DNA of 5,224 nt from Eggerthellaceae bacterium (GTDB lineage Bacteria; Actinomycetota; Coriobacteriia; Coriobacteriales; Eggerthellaceae). Positions 1 through 5,224 of this stretch are shown here, piece after piece. The notes below the pieces were generated by a model. That model ran no database searches and was not told where the DNA came from. It saw nothing but the letters and a program-made list of their open reading frames with translations. Both the position numbers and the translations under genes were made by a program. Numbering within the stretch: the first letter of the stretch is position 1; every line of letters begins with the position of its first letter. Where the stretch lies: contig CAAEEV010000076.1 of the NCBI GenBank assembly GCA_900754955.1, forward strand, positions 1 to 5,224, in the 5' to 3' direction.

Positions 1-380
1 TCGATCTCGGTGTAGAGGTCGATGTACGCGTTGAGCGCATCGCGCAGCGTCGTGCATCCGTCGACGTAGCCCTGCTGCACCTCCTCGAGGCCCTGGCCCT
101 CGGGCACCTCGATCGCGCTGAGCTCGTCGATCACGGCGAAGGCGTTGTCGGCCTGCGTGCGCATGGTGACAACGTCCTCACGCGCGACGGCGTCCTCGAA
201 GCTCGTAAGGCGCTCGGCGAGCTCCTCGATCTTCTGGTTCACCGAGGACATGTAGGCGCGGTTCGCCGCCTGCTGCTCGGTCTCGGCGCTGCTCTGCTGC
301 GAGCAGCCCACAAGCGCGCACACCATGAGCGCGCCCACGCAGGCAACCGCCAGTACGCGCAGGATCCAGTTCTTCTTCAT
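1..380 (-). CDS. Putative secreted lipoprotein, N-terminal part (cut by window edge)
   Basis: The first 126 codons of a gene that runs off the left edge. The start ATG (380-378) has AAGGAG four bases upstream (390-385). The N-terminus is a typical type II signal peptide: MKKNWILR, then a hydrophobic stretch (about residues 9-24) ending in the lipobox LVGC with the lipidated Cys at residue 26. This predicts export and anchoring to the outer face of the membrane. The mature part starts with a Ser/Gln/Glu-rich linker. It continues as a mostly hydrophilic, probably helical region (NQKIEELAERLTSFEDAV, later NAFAVIDEL and LRDALNAYIDLYTEI) with one further Cys near residue 111. I recognise no catalytic motif and no named family. 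It lies 149 bp downstream of the PBP gene, behind a probable terminator, so it may be its own unit. The lipoprotein call is firm; the function is unknown. Confidence 0.85.
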   Translation of the reverse strand, partial: MKKNWILRVLAVACVGALMVCALVGCSQQSSAETEQQAANRAYMSSVNQKIEELAERLTSFEDAVAREDVVTMRTQADNAFAVIDELSAIEVPEGQGLEEVQQGYVDGCTTLRDALNAYIDLYTEI

Positions 381-403
381 CGTTCTCCTTGTCGATCTGA
401 TGC

Positions 404-431
404 GAAGGACGCCGCACGGCGCGGCGCCTTC
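404..431 (-). promoter_or_regulatory. 5' leader hairpin upstream of the lipoprotein gene
   Basis: An imperfect inverted repeat. 404-408 pairs with 427-431 (5 bp), and 410-415 pairs with 421-426 (6 bp). One base (409) is bulged and the loop has 5 bases. It lies just upstream of the Shine-Dalgarno (385-390), separated by about 13 bases. No T-run follows it on either strand, so it is not a convincing intrinsic terminator. In the mRNA it could act as a stabilising or translation-modulating leader structure. The pairing is visible; the role is inference. Confidence 0.35.
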
Positions 432-451
432 CTCACATGTAAAGCTTTCGT

Positions 452-491
452 TATCAGAAAGGGAGCATGCCATATGCCGGCACGCTCCCTT
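452..491 (-). terminator. Probable weak intrinsic terminator after the PBP gene
   Basis: An inverted repeat 39 bases past the PBP stop codon. 459-466 pairs with 484-491 (8 bp). After one mismatch (467/483), 468-471 pairs with 479-482, leaving a 7-base loop. On the transcribed (minus) strand the stem ends in TTT followed by CTGATAA, so the U-tract is short and imperfect. Its place between two same-strand genes suggests it ends the PBP transcript, at least partly. It may instead be a 3'-end stabilising hairpin. Confidence 0.5.
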
Positions 492-529
492 CGCGTTGCA
501 TGCGATCGTGGACGAAAAAGCCACAAACG

Positions 530-2761
530 CTAGGTGGTGGGGCCGGCGAGCGCTTCGACGTCCTCGCCTCCGCCGCCGGTACCCGAGCCGCCCGAGGAGC
601 CGCCTCCTCCTCCGCCGCCCGAGCTGGTACCGCCGCTCGACGAGCCTCCCCCGCCTGTCGGCGGCGTCGGCGGCGCGGTGGTACCGCCCGAGCTCGAATG
701 GCTCGATGAAGATGAGGCCGAGGTGCCGGCGGAGGAGCTTGCCGATGAGCTCGAAGACTCCTCTTCCTCGTCTTCCTCATCCTCTTCCTCGTAGGCACCG
801 CCGATGTGGTTCTCCTCGTCGACGTACTTGTCGAGGTACTCGGGTTCGTCGGCGTCGGGGAAGTCCTCACGCGGTTGGTCGGCGAGAACGACGTTGAGGA
901 AGTCGGCGAAGGTGCTCGCCGCCGTGGCGTACACCGGATGCGCGTCGGCATAGTACTCCGCGCGCTCGCCGAGCCAGATGGCGACCGAGTACTGGGGCGT
1001 GATGCCGCAGAACCAGCTGTCCTTCTGGTCGTCGGTGGTGCCCGTCTTGCCAGCAGCCACCTGACCGTTGGACAGGCGCGCCGCCGTACCGGTGCCGCCC
1101 GTGATGACACCCTCCATGATCTCGGTGGCGGCATGGGCGATCTCGGGTTCGAGTACGCGCTCACCCTGGGGGTTCGCGTTGTCCACGAGCACGTTGCCCG
1201 AGCTGTCCACGATGCGCTCGATGCACTCGGGATCGTAATGCGTGCCGCCGTTGGCGATGGTGGCGTAGGCGTCGGCCATCTCAAGCGGCGTCACCGAGGC
1301 GATGCCAAGCGTGAGGCCTGCCACCTCGGGCAGCTCGGAGGTGATGCCCATGCGATGCGCGACCTCGATGACGTTGTCGACGCCCACCGACATGATGAGG
1401 CGCATGAACGCCGTGTTCGACGACACGGCGAAGGCGCTCGCAATGGAGCGCGTGCCGTAGTCGGCCATACCCGCGTTGTGCACGTCCTGGGAGCCGGGCA
1501 CCTCGACCGAATAGCCCGCATCGATCATCGTATCGGGATTGATGCCTGCCTCAAGCGCCGCGATGAGCGTGAACGTTTTGAACGACGAACCCGGCTGGCG
1601 GCCCCCCGTGCCTTCACCCGTGGCCATGTTGCCCTGGTTCTCATCGTAGCTCACGCCGAGGTAGTCTTTGCCGCCCACCATGGCGCGGATGTAGCCGTTG
1701 TCGGGATCGATGGCGACCATCGCCACCTCGTAGATGTCGCCCGCCTGCTCGATCTTCTTGGCAGCGGCCTCCTCAGCCGCCTTCTGGGTGTTGACGTCGA
1801 GCGTCGTGTAGATGCTCAGACCGCCCTCCCAGATGTCGGAGCGCGAATAGGCGTACTTGCCGTCGGGATCGGTCAGCTGGTTGCGCACGTAGCTCGTGAA
1901 GTACGGATACGCGAGGATGCCCGTGGTGGAGGGGATCGTCTCGTTGAGGACGAGCTCCTCGGCCTTCGCGGCGTCGGCCTCCTCCTGGGAGATCACGCCG
2001 TTGGACACCATGCGGTCGAGCACGAGGTTGCGGCGCGCGATGCACTGGTCGGGATGGTTGATCGGCTCGTTGTACGTCGGCGACTGCGGAATGCCGATGA
2101 GCGTGGCGGCCTCGGCGAGCGTGAGTTCGGAGGCGTGCTTGGAGAAGTAGCGCTCGGACGCCGCCTCGATGCCGTAGGTGCCGTTGCCGTAGTTGATGGT
2201 GTTGAGGTACATGAGCAGGATCTCGTCTTTTGAGTACATCTTCTCAAGCTCGAGGGAGATGTACATCTCGCGGATCTTGCGCTTGAACGAGATGTCGGTC
2301 ATCTCGTCGGCGAGGATGGTGTTGCGGACGAACTGTTGCGTGATGGTGGACGCGCCCTCGAGGTCGCCGCCCATGAGGTTGTTCACGAGCGCGCGGGCGA
2401 TGCCCATGAGGTCGACGCCGTTGTGCTCGTAGAAGCGCTCGTCCTCCGTGGCGACGGTGCCTTCCTTCACGTAGTCGCAGATCTGGTCGAACTCGACGGG
2501 GTCACGGTTCTCGAGCTGGAACTCGGCAAGCACCGTGGTGCCGTCGGAGGCGTACACCACCGAGGGCTTCGACACGGCGTACGCGTCGGCGTTGGTGTAG
2601 TCGGGAAGATCCTGCAGCCACGACTGGCAGAGCGCGAACACGCCGATGACGGCCGCCGCGATGAGCGCGACGATCACGGCGAGCACCGATAAGACGATGC
2701 TCTTCTTATTTTTCTTTCGCACGCCGAAGCGGCTCTTTCCCTTCATTGCACGCGAGCCCAC
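530..2761 (-). CDS. Class A penicillin-binding protein (bifunctional glycosyltransferase/transpeptidase, PBP1a/PonA type)
   Basis: Polymerises lipid II into glycan strands and cross-links the stem peptides, acting outside the membrane. The protein has 743 aa. A short basic cytoplasmic end (RKKNKK, residues 15-20) precedes a single membrane anchor (about 21-45). A GT51 glycosyltransferase domain (about 75-255) carries EDERFYEHNG with the likely catalytic Glu106, GASTITQQ (136-143), RKIREM (161-166) and YLNTINYGNGTYGIEAA. A transpeptidase domain (about 345-620) carries SSFK (catalytic Ser392, Lys395), SSN (447-449) and KTGT (572-575), so both activities look intact. The tail from about residue 657 is low complexity: acidic, then Ser-rich, Pro and Gly-rich. 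I chose the GTG start at 2761 because GGAGGT (2771-2766) lies four bases upstream and a promoter lies at 2794-2802. The in-frame ATG at 2803 overlaps that promoter, and the ATG at 2746 has no ribosome site. A terminator upstream and a hairpin downstream suggest a single-gene unit. Confidence 0.96.
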   Translation of the reverse strand: MGSRAMKGKSRFGVRKKNKKSIVLSVLAVIVALIAAAVIGVFALCQSWLQDLPDYTNADAYAVSKPSVVYASDGTTVLAEFQLENRDPVEFDQICDYVKEGTVATEDERFYEHNGVDLMGIARALVNNLMGGDLEGASTITQQFVRNTILADEMTDISFKRKIREMYISLELEKMYSKDEILLMYLNTINYGNGTYGIEAASERYFSKHASELTLAEAATLIGIPQSPTYNEPINHPDQCIARRNLVLDRMVSNGVISQEEADAAKAEELVLNETIPSTTGILAYPYFTSYVRNQLTDPDGKYAYSRSDIWEGGLSIYTTLDVNTQKAAEEAAAKKIEQAGDIYEVAMVAIDPDNGYIRAMVGGKDYLGVSYDENQGNMATGEGTGGRQPGSSFKTFTLIAALEAGINPDTMIDAGYSVEVPGSQDVHNAGMADYGTRSIASAFAVSSNTAFMRLIMSVGVDNVIEVAHRMGITSELPEVAGLTLGIASVTPLEMADAYATIANGGTHYDPECIERIVDSSGNVLVDNANPQGERVLEPEIAHAATEIMEGVITGGTGTAARLSNGQVAAGKTGTTDDQKDSWFCGITPQYSVAIWLGERAEYYADAHPVYATAASTFADFLNVVLADQPREDFPDADEPEYLDKYVDEENHIGGAYEEEDEEDEEEESSSSSASSSAGTSASSSSSHSSSGGTTAPPTPPTGGGGSSSGGTSSGGGGGGGSSGGSGTGGGGEDVEALAGPTT
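533..793 (-). repeat. Low-complexity tail coding region of the PBP (acidic / poly-Ser / Pro / poly-Gly)
   Basis: Encodes about the last 87 residues of the PBP. The order is an acidic block (EEEDEEDEEEE, about residues 658-668), a Ser/Ala/Thr block, a short TTAPPTPPT stretch, Gly/Ser runs with up to seven consecutive Gly, and EDVEALAGPTT at the end. The DNA has a 13-bp exact direct repeat at 759-771 and 780-792 (21-bp offset, keeping frame) and smaller repeats such as ggtaccgcc at 626-634 and 680-688. Class A PBPs have an outside C-terminus, so the tail should extend into or through the cell wall. Low-complexity C-terminal tails are known in other Gram-positive class A PBPs. Confidence 0.8.
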
Positions 2762-2765
2762 AAGC

Positions 2766-2771
2766 ACCTCC
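2766..2771 (-). promoter_or_regulatory. Shine-Dalgarno site that decides the PBP start
   Basis: Minus-strand GGAGGT, a full match to the anti-SD core, followed by GCTT and then GTG at 2761-2759. It supports GTG as the start codon over the in-frame ATG codons at 2803, 2773 and 2746. Confidence 0.75.
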
Positions 2772-2793
2772 ATCCGCAGGTAAAACTCGCCAT

Positions 2794-2802
2794 ATTGTAG
2801 CA
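2794..2802 (-). promoter_or_regulatory. Extended -10 promoter for the PBP gene
   Basis: On the minus strand 2802-2794 reads TGCTACAAT, which is the TGn extension plus a TACAAT -10 box (5 of 6 to consensus). Transcription would start near 2788-2786, giving a leader of about 26 bases before the GTG at 2761. No good -35 sits at 16-18 bases. GTGACG at 2825-2820 matches TTGACA at 4 of 6 but with a 20-base spacer, so the extended -10 would carry recognition. It lies between the argH terminator and the gene, in a locally AT-richer patch. Confidence 0.6.
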
Positions 2803-2881
2803 TCGGGCGCGCGACGCCGCGTCACTTTGCCCCATCCCTCAAGGGAAAGCGCACGCATTTCGGCCTTTCTTCACGAAGCGT

Positions 2882-2923
2882 CCAAACGAAAACGGGGACG
2901 CGCCGCAGAGGGGCGCGTCCCCG
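2882..2923 (-). terminator. Strong intrinsic terminator after argH
   Basis: A perfect 12-bp GC-rich stem (2893-2904 with 2912-2923) with a 7-base loop, followed on the minus strand by TTTTCGTTTGG. It begins 33 bases past the argH stop. The T-run is on one side only, so it acts for leftward transcription. It marks the end of the arginine operon and separates it from the PBP gene. Confidence 0.9.
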
Positions 2924-2955
2924 CACAATGCCGGAAGCCGGACGGCGCATGCCGG

Positions 2956-4350
2956 CTAGCGCATAAGCTGCTGCTCGTCGGCCGCGAGACGATCGCGCGC
3001 CTCGCCGAGCTGCACGCGCACGGCCTCGTGCCCCGTGCCGCCGTAGGTGGTGCGCGCTGCCACGATCGTCGGAAGATCGAGCGCACGCGTGATGTCCTCC
3101 TCGAACAGGTCGCTTTCGGCCTTGAAGTCCTCGAGCGTGAGGTCCTCCAGATCGCAGCCGCGCTTGTCGCACAGCAGCACGAGATGACCCACCACCTCGT
3201 GGGCGCGGCGGAAGGGCACGCCCTTCTTCGCAAGGTAGTCGGCCACGTCGGTGGCAGCGAGGTAGCCCTTCTTCGCCTGCGCGAGCATGGCGTCAGGATG
3301 CACCGTCATGGTGGCGATCATGCCGGCGGCGCACACGTAGCAGTCCTCAAGGGTGCGGGCCGCGTCGATGGCGCCCTCCTTGTCCTCCTGGAGATCTTTG
3401 TTGTACGCAAGCGGCAGCGACTTCATCGTGACGAGCAGCGCCACCAGATCGCCGATCACGCGACCCGACTTACCGCGAATGAGCTCGGCGAAGTCGGGGT
3501 TCTTCTTCTGCGGCATGATGGAGGAGCCAGTGGAGTACGCATCGGACAGCGTGATGAAGCCGAACTCGGCGCTCGACCACAGGATGATCTCCTCGCACAG
3601 ACGCGTGAGGTGCATCGACGACACGCTGCAGGCGTAGATGAGGTCGAGCAGGAAGTCGCGGTCGGACACCGCGTCGAGCGAGTTGGGGATGGGGTGGTCG
3701 AACCCGAGCGCCTCGGTGGTCTGGAAGCGGTCGAGCGGGTAGGTGGTGCCGGCGAGCGCCGCCGCGCCGAGCGGGTTGGCGTCGGCCGCGTCGTAGGCGG
3801 CGCGCAGGCGCGTGAAATCGCGTGCGAGCATCCACGTGTACGCGAGCAGGTGGTGCGAGAGCAGCACGGGCTGGGCGTGCTGCAGGTGCGTGTAGCCGGG
3901 CAGGATCACGTCGAAGTGCTTCTCCGCCTGCTCCATGAGGGCGCGGCGAAGTTCGATGTTGGCGGCCATGAGGTCGCGGCAGCGCTGCTTGACGAACAGG
4001 CGCGTGTCGGTCGCCACCTGATCGTTGCGCGAGCGGCCTGTGTGCAGGCGCGCGCCCGCGTCGCCGATGCGCGCGGTGAGCACGCTCTCCACCGACATGT
4101 GGATGTCCTCGTTGTTGATGTCGAAGGTGAAATCGCCCGCCTCGATGTCGTCTTTGATCTGCGCGAGCCCCGCGTCGATGGCAGCGGCGTCATCCTCGCT
4201 GATCACGCCCTGCGCCGCGAGCATGGCTGCATGGGCGCGCGAACCCGCGATGTCCTGCGCGTAGAGCTGCTTGTCGACGGGCAGCGACGCGCCGAACCGC
4301 TGCGTGAACTCGCTGACGCCCTCTTCGAATCTTCCCGACCACAGTGCCAT
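2956..4350 (-). CDS. argH: Argininosuccinate lyase
   Basis: Last step of arginine biosynthesis: cleaves argininosuccinate to arginine and fumarate in the cytoplasm, as a homotetramer in this fumarase/aspartase superfamily. It has 464 aa, the usual full length. Visible family motifs are HTGRSRNDQ (103-111), GYTHLQHAQP (152-161, with the conserved His155 expected to take part in acid/base catalysis) and the superfamily signature GSSIMPQKKNP (275-285) on the flexible loop that carries the catalytic Ser. Others are LAYNKDLQEDKE (314-325) and VPFRRAHEVVG (378-388). The N-terminus MALWSGRFEEG is typical of ArgH. This fixes the start at ATG 4350, with AGGAAGGG (4368-4361) ten bases upstream, although the frame stays open to 4449. 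It follows argG on the same strand with a 157-bp structured spacer and is followed by a strong terminator, so it is the last gene of the operon. No key residue is missing. Confidence 0.98.
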   Translation of the reverse strand: MALWSGRFEEGVSEFTQRFGASLPVDKQLYAQDIAGSRAHAAMLAAQGVISEDDAAAIDAGLAQIKDDIEAGDFTFDINNEDIHMSVESVLTARIGDAGARLHTGRSRNDQVATDTRLFVKQRCRDLMAANIELRRALMEQAEKHFDVILPGYTHLQHAQPVLLSHHLLAYTWMLARDFTRLRAAYDAADANPLGAAALAGTTYPLDRFQTTEALGFDHPIPNSLDAVSDRDFLLDLIYACSVSSMHLTRLCEEIILWSSAEFGFITLSDAYSTGSSIMPQKKNPDFAELIRGKSGRVIGDLVALLVTMKSLPLAYNKDLQEDKEGAIDAARTLEDCYVCAAGMIATMTVHPDAMLAQAKKGYLAATDVADYLAKKGVPFRRAHEVVGHLVLLCDKRGCDLEDLTLEDFKAESDLFEEDITRALDLPTIVAARTTYGGTGHEAVRVQLGEARDRLAADEQQLMR

Positions 4351-4360
4351 GTGAGATGAG

Positions 4361-4368
4361 CCCTTCCT
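4361..4368 (-). promoter_or_regulatory. Ribosome binding site of argH
   Basis: Minus-strand AGGAAGGG, ten bases before the ATG at 4350. It lies 7 bases past the 22-bp palindrome (4376-4397), so that hairpin sits beside the site but does not cover it. Confidence 0.6.
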
Positions 4369-4375
4369 GCACGTC

Positions 4376-4397
4376 GGCGCACCTCGCGAGGTGCGCC
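4376..4397. repeat. Perfect 22-bp palindrome in the argG-argH spacer
   Basis: The two 11-base arms, ggcgcacctcg and cgaggtgcgcc, are exact reverse complements with no spacer. As DNA it could be a dimer-binding operator. As RNA it would fold as a GC-rich hairpin with a small loop directly upstream of the argH ribosome site. No T-run follows it in either direction, so it is not an intrinsic terminator. It does not resemble the AT-rich ARG box bound by ArgR. Confidence 0.6.
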
Positions 4398-4405
4398 TCA
4401 ACCTA

Positions 4406-4451
4406 CCTTGCGCATGCGGCGGCCCTCTCGGCACCTTGACCGCATGCAAGG
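4406..4451 (-). repeat. Inverted repeat / hairpin B in the argG-argH spacer
   Basis: 4440-4451 (ccgcatgcaagg) pairs with 4406-4419: 7 bp plus 5 bp, with a two-base bulge (cg) in one arm and a 20-base loop. It shares bases 4449-4451 with the neighbouring hairpin at 4449-4480, so the two cannot both form completely. No T-run follows. Confidence 0.5.
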
Positions 4452-4480
4452 CGGCGGCGCGCCGAGCGCAACCGCCGCCT
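4449..4480 (-). repeat. Inverted repeat / hairpin A in the argG-argH spacer
   Basis: A perfect 9-bp stem (aggcggcgg at 4449-4457 with ccgccgcct at 4472-4480) with a 14-base GC-rich loop. No T-run follows on the minus strand. Together with the smaller stem at 4490-4504 (cgcgcg, atg loop, cgcgcg) just after the argG stop, hairpin B and the palindrome, almost the whole spacer can fold. Confidence 0.55.
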
Positions 4481-4507
4481 CATGCTGTTCGCGCGATGCG
4501 CGCGTCT

Positions 4508-5224
4508 CTATTTCTCGAACTCGTCCTTGGTCTCGGCGACCTTGGCGAACTGAGCGCCCTGCACGCCCATGGCGTGGCGGTTCTTCGACCACACCTTGCA
4601 GGACAGCGCGTGAAGCTTGATGAAGCCCGCGGCGGCCTCGTGGTCGAACTCGTCGTCGGCGTTGTAAGTCGCGAGCTCGTAGGTGTACAGCGAGTAGTCG
4701 CTCTTGCGGCCGACCACCGTGCAGCTGCCCTTGTAGAACTTGAGGCGCACCGTGCCGGTGACGCAGCGCTGCGTGGTGGCGAGGAAGGCGTCGAGGGCCT
4801 CCTTGAGCGGCGAGAACCACAGGCCGTTGTACACGAGGTCGGCCCAGGTCTGCTCGATGCCGAGCTTGTAGTGCAGCACGCCGCGCTCGAGCACGAGATC
4901 CTCGAGCGCCTTGTGGGCCTCGATGAGGGCGAGCGCGCCCGGCACCTCATAGCACTCGCGGCTCTTCACGCCGACGAGGCGGTTCTCCACCATGTCGATG
5001 CGGCCGAAGCCGTTGCCGCCGGCGATCTCGTTCATGGCGTAGATGATGTCGAGGTAGCTCATTTCCTTGCCGTCGAGCGCCACCGGCACGCCGCCCTCGA
5101 AGGTAATCTCTGTGTAGGTGGGCGCATCGGGCGCCTCCTCGGCGCCGATCGTCATCGTGTAGATGTCGGCGGGCGGCTCGTTCCACGGATCCTCGAGCAC
5201 GCCGCATTCGATGGCGCGGCCCCA
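4508..5224 (-). CDS. argG: Argininosuccinate synthase, C-terminal part (cut by window edge)
   Basis: Condenses citrulline and aspartate, driven by ATP cleavage to AMP and PPi, to form argininosuccinate, the substrate of the adjacent ArgH. The window holds the last 238 codons; the frame is open through the right edge. The visible sequence begins WGRAIECGVLEDPWNEPP, a conserved stretch in the middle of bacterial ArgG. About 160-175 N-terminal residues, including the nucleotide-binding part, therefore lie outside. Further conserved stretches are GGNGFGRIDMVENR, VGVKSRECYEVPGALALIEA, VYNGLWFSPLKEALDAF, VTGTVRLKFYKG, VVGRKSDYSLY and FDHEAAAGFIKLHAL. The GTG at 5200 is an internal Val codon, not a start. 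The gene ends in TAG at 4510-4508. It sits directly upstream of argH on the same strand, the common argGH order. No frameshift or lesion is seen in this part. Confidence 0.97.
   Translation of the reverse strand, partial: WGRAIECGVLEDPWNEPPADIYTMTIGAEEAPDAPTYTEITFEGGVPVALDGKEMSYLDIIYAMNEIAGGNGFGRIDMVENRLVGVKSRECYEVPGALALIEAHKALEDLVLERGVLHYKLGIEQTWADLVYNGLWFSPLKEALDAFLATTQRCVTGTVRLKFYKGSCTVVGRKSDYSLYTYELATYNADDEFDHEAAAGFIKLHALSCKVWSKNRHAMGVQGAQFAKVAETKDEFEK

Larger units (their letters stand above)
4403..4483 (-). other. Arg-rich 26-codon open frame in the argG-argH spacer (possible leader peptide)
   Basis: An ATG at 4483 opens a 26-codon frame ending in TAG at 4405-4403. Nine codons are Arg, with runs at codons 2-4 (AGG CGG CGG) and 9-11 (CGC CGC CGC). 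The ATG lies 24 bases past the argG stop and the frame ends 5 bases before the 22-bp palindrome. The Arg runs fall on the two arms of the hairpin at 4449-4480, so a ribosome on them would open that stem. Against it: no Shine-Dalgarno precedes the ATG, so translation would need reinitiation after argG. GC-rich inverted repeats also give Arg/Ala codons by chance, and no intrinsic terminator follows. Speculative. Confidence 0.2.

Noticed and set aside
325..1284. Further open frames on both strands over the PBP tail (for example 325-897 plus, 454-1284 minus)
   Set aside because: Low-complexity Arg/Pro/Ser products that arise from the repetitive GC-rich tail sequence read in other frames.
806..2233. 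475-codon open frame on the plus strand
   Set aside because: It lies wholly antisense to the conserved domains of the PBP. Its product is a biased mix of Arg, His, Val, Asp and Gly with no recognisable domain, as expected for a shadow of a GC-rich gene.
2835..2846. Small palindrome tccct-ca-aggga upstream of the PBP promoter as an operator
   Set aside because: Only 5-bp arms, which is common by chance; nothing else supports a regulator site.
2746..4359. 537-codon open frame on the plus strand
   Set aside because: Antisense to argH over nearly its whole length and crosses the argH terminator and the PBP promoter. Composition is shadow-like with no known motif.
4376..4397. Palindrome as an intrinsic terminator between argG and argH
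   Set aside because: No T-run follows it on either strand, and the argH ribosome site comes directly after.
4351..4449. Upstream in-frame extension of argH to 4449
   Set aside because: The extra 33 residues have no similarity to ArgH that I recognise and would run through the palindrome. The conserved N-terminus MALWSGRFEEG begins at 4350 with its own ribosome site.
4351..4507. ArgR operator (ARG box) in the spacer
   Set aside because: The ARG box is AT-rich; this spacer is strongly GC-rich and no match was seen.
1..5224. Mobile element, CRISPR array, RNA gene, defence system or other undescribed multi-gene system
   Set aside because: No transposase or integrase, no regularly spaced repeats, no tRNA- or rRNA-like sequence. 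All four genes are housekeeping or envelope genes on one strand with uniform composition.

Overview
The window looks like an ordinary chromosomal stretch from a high-GC Gram-positive bacterium. The protein flavour (ArgG/ArgH sequence, a class A PBP with an acidic/Ser/Gly tail, a Coriobacteriia-like lipoprotein) suggests an actinobacterium, most plausibly the Eggerthella/Coriobacteriia group. That placement is inference from memory of such proteins, not a search. All four genes lie on the minus strand, so transcription runs from position 5224 towards 1. Long open frames on the plus strand are antisense shadows of these genes.

Layout in order of transcription. (1) 5224-4508 is the C-terminal 238 codons of argG (argininosuccinate synthase), cut by the window edge. 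(2) 4507-4351 is a 157-bp spacer packed with inverted repeats, including a perfect 22-bp palindrome. It also holds a 26-codon open frame in which 9 of 26 codons are arginine. (3) 4350-2956 is a complete argH (argininosuccinate lyase, 464 aa). (4) 2923-2882 is a strong intrinsic terminator that closes the arginine operon. (5) A TGnTACAAT extended -10 promoter at 2794-2802 then starts a separate unit. (6) 2761-530 is a class A penicillin-binding protein (743 aa from a GTG start with a GGAGGT Shine-Dalgarno). (7) 491-459 is a hairpin, probably a weaker terminator. (8) 380-1 is the N-terminal 126 codons of a small lipoprotein, cut by the other edge.

How the genes work together: ArgG and ArgH perform the last two steps of arginine biosynthesis (citrulline + aspartate to argininosuccinate, then to arginine + fumarate) and are presumably co-transcribed. 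The PBP builds peptidoglycan outside the membrane, and the lipoprotein is an envelope protein of unknown role. Nothing links the two halves functionally.

No mobile element, CRISPR array, tRNA/rRNA or defence system is visible. The most interesting item is the structured argG-argH spacer with its Arg-rich mini-ORF, which could be a translation-coupled regulatory element, though composition bias could also explain it. No stretch longer than 300 bases lacks a gene.
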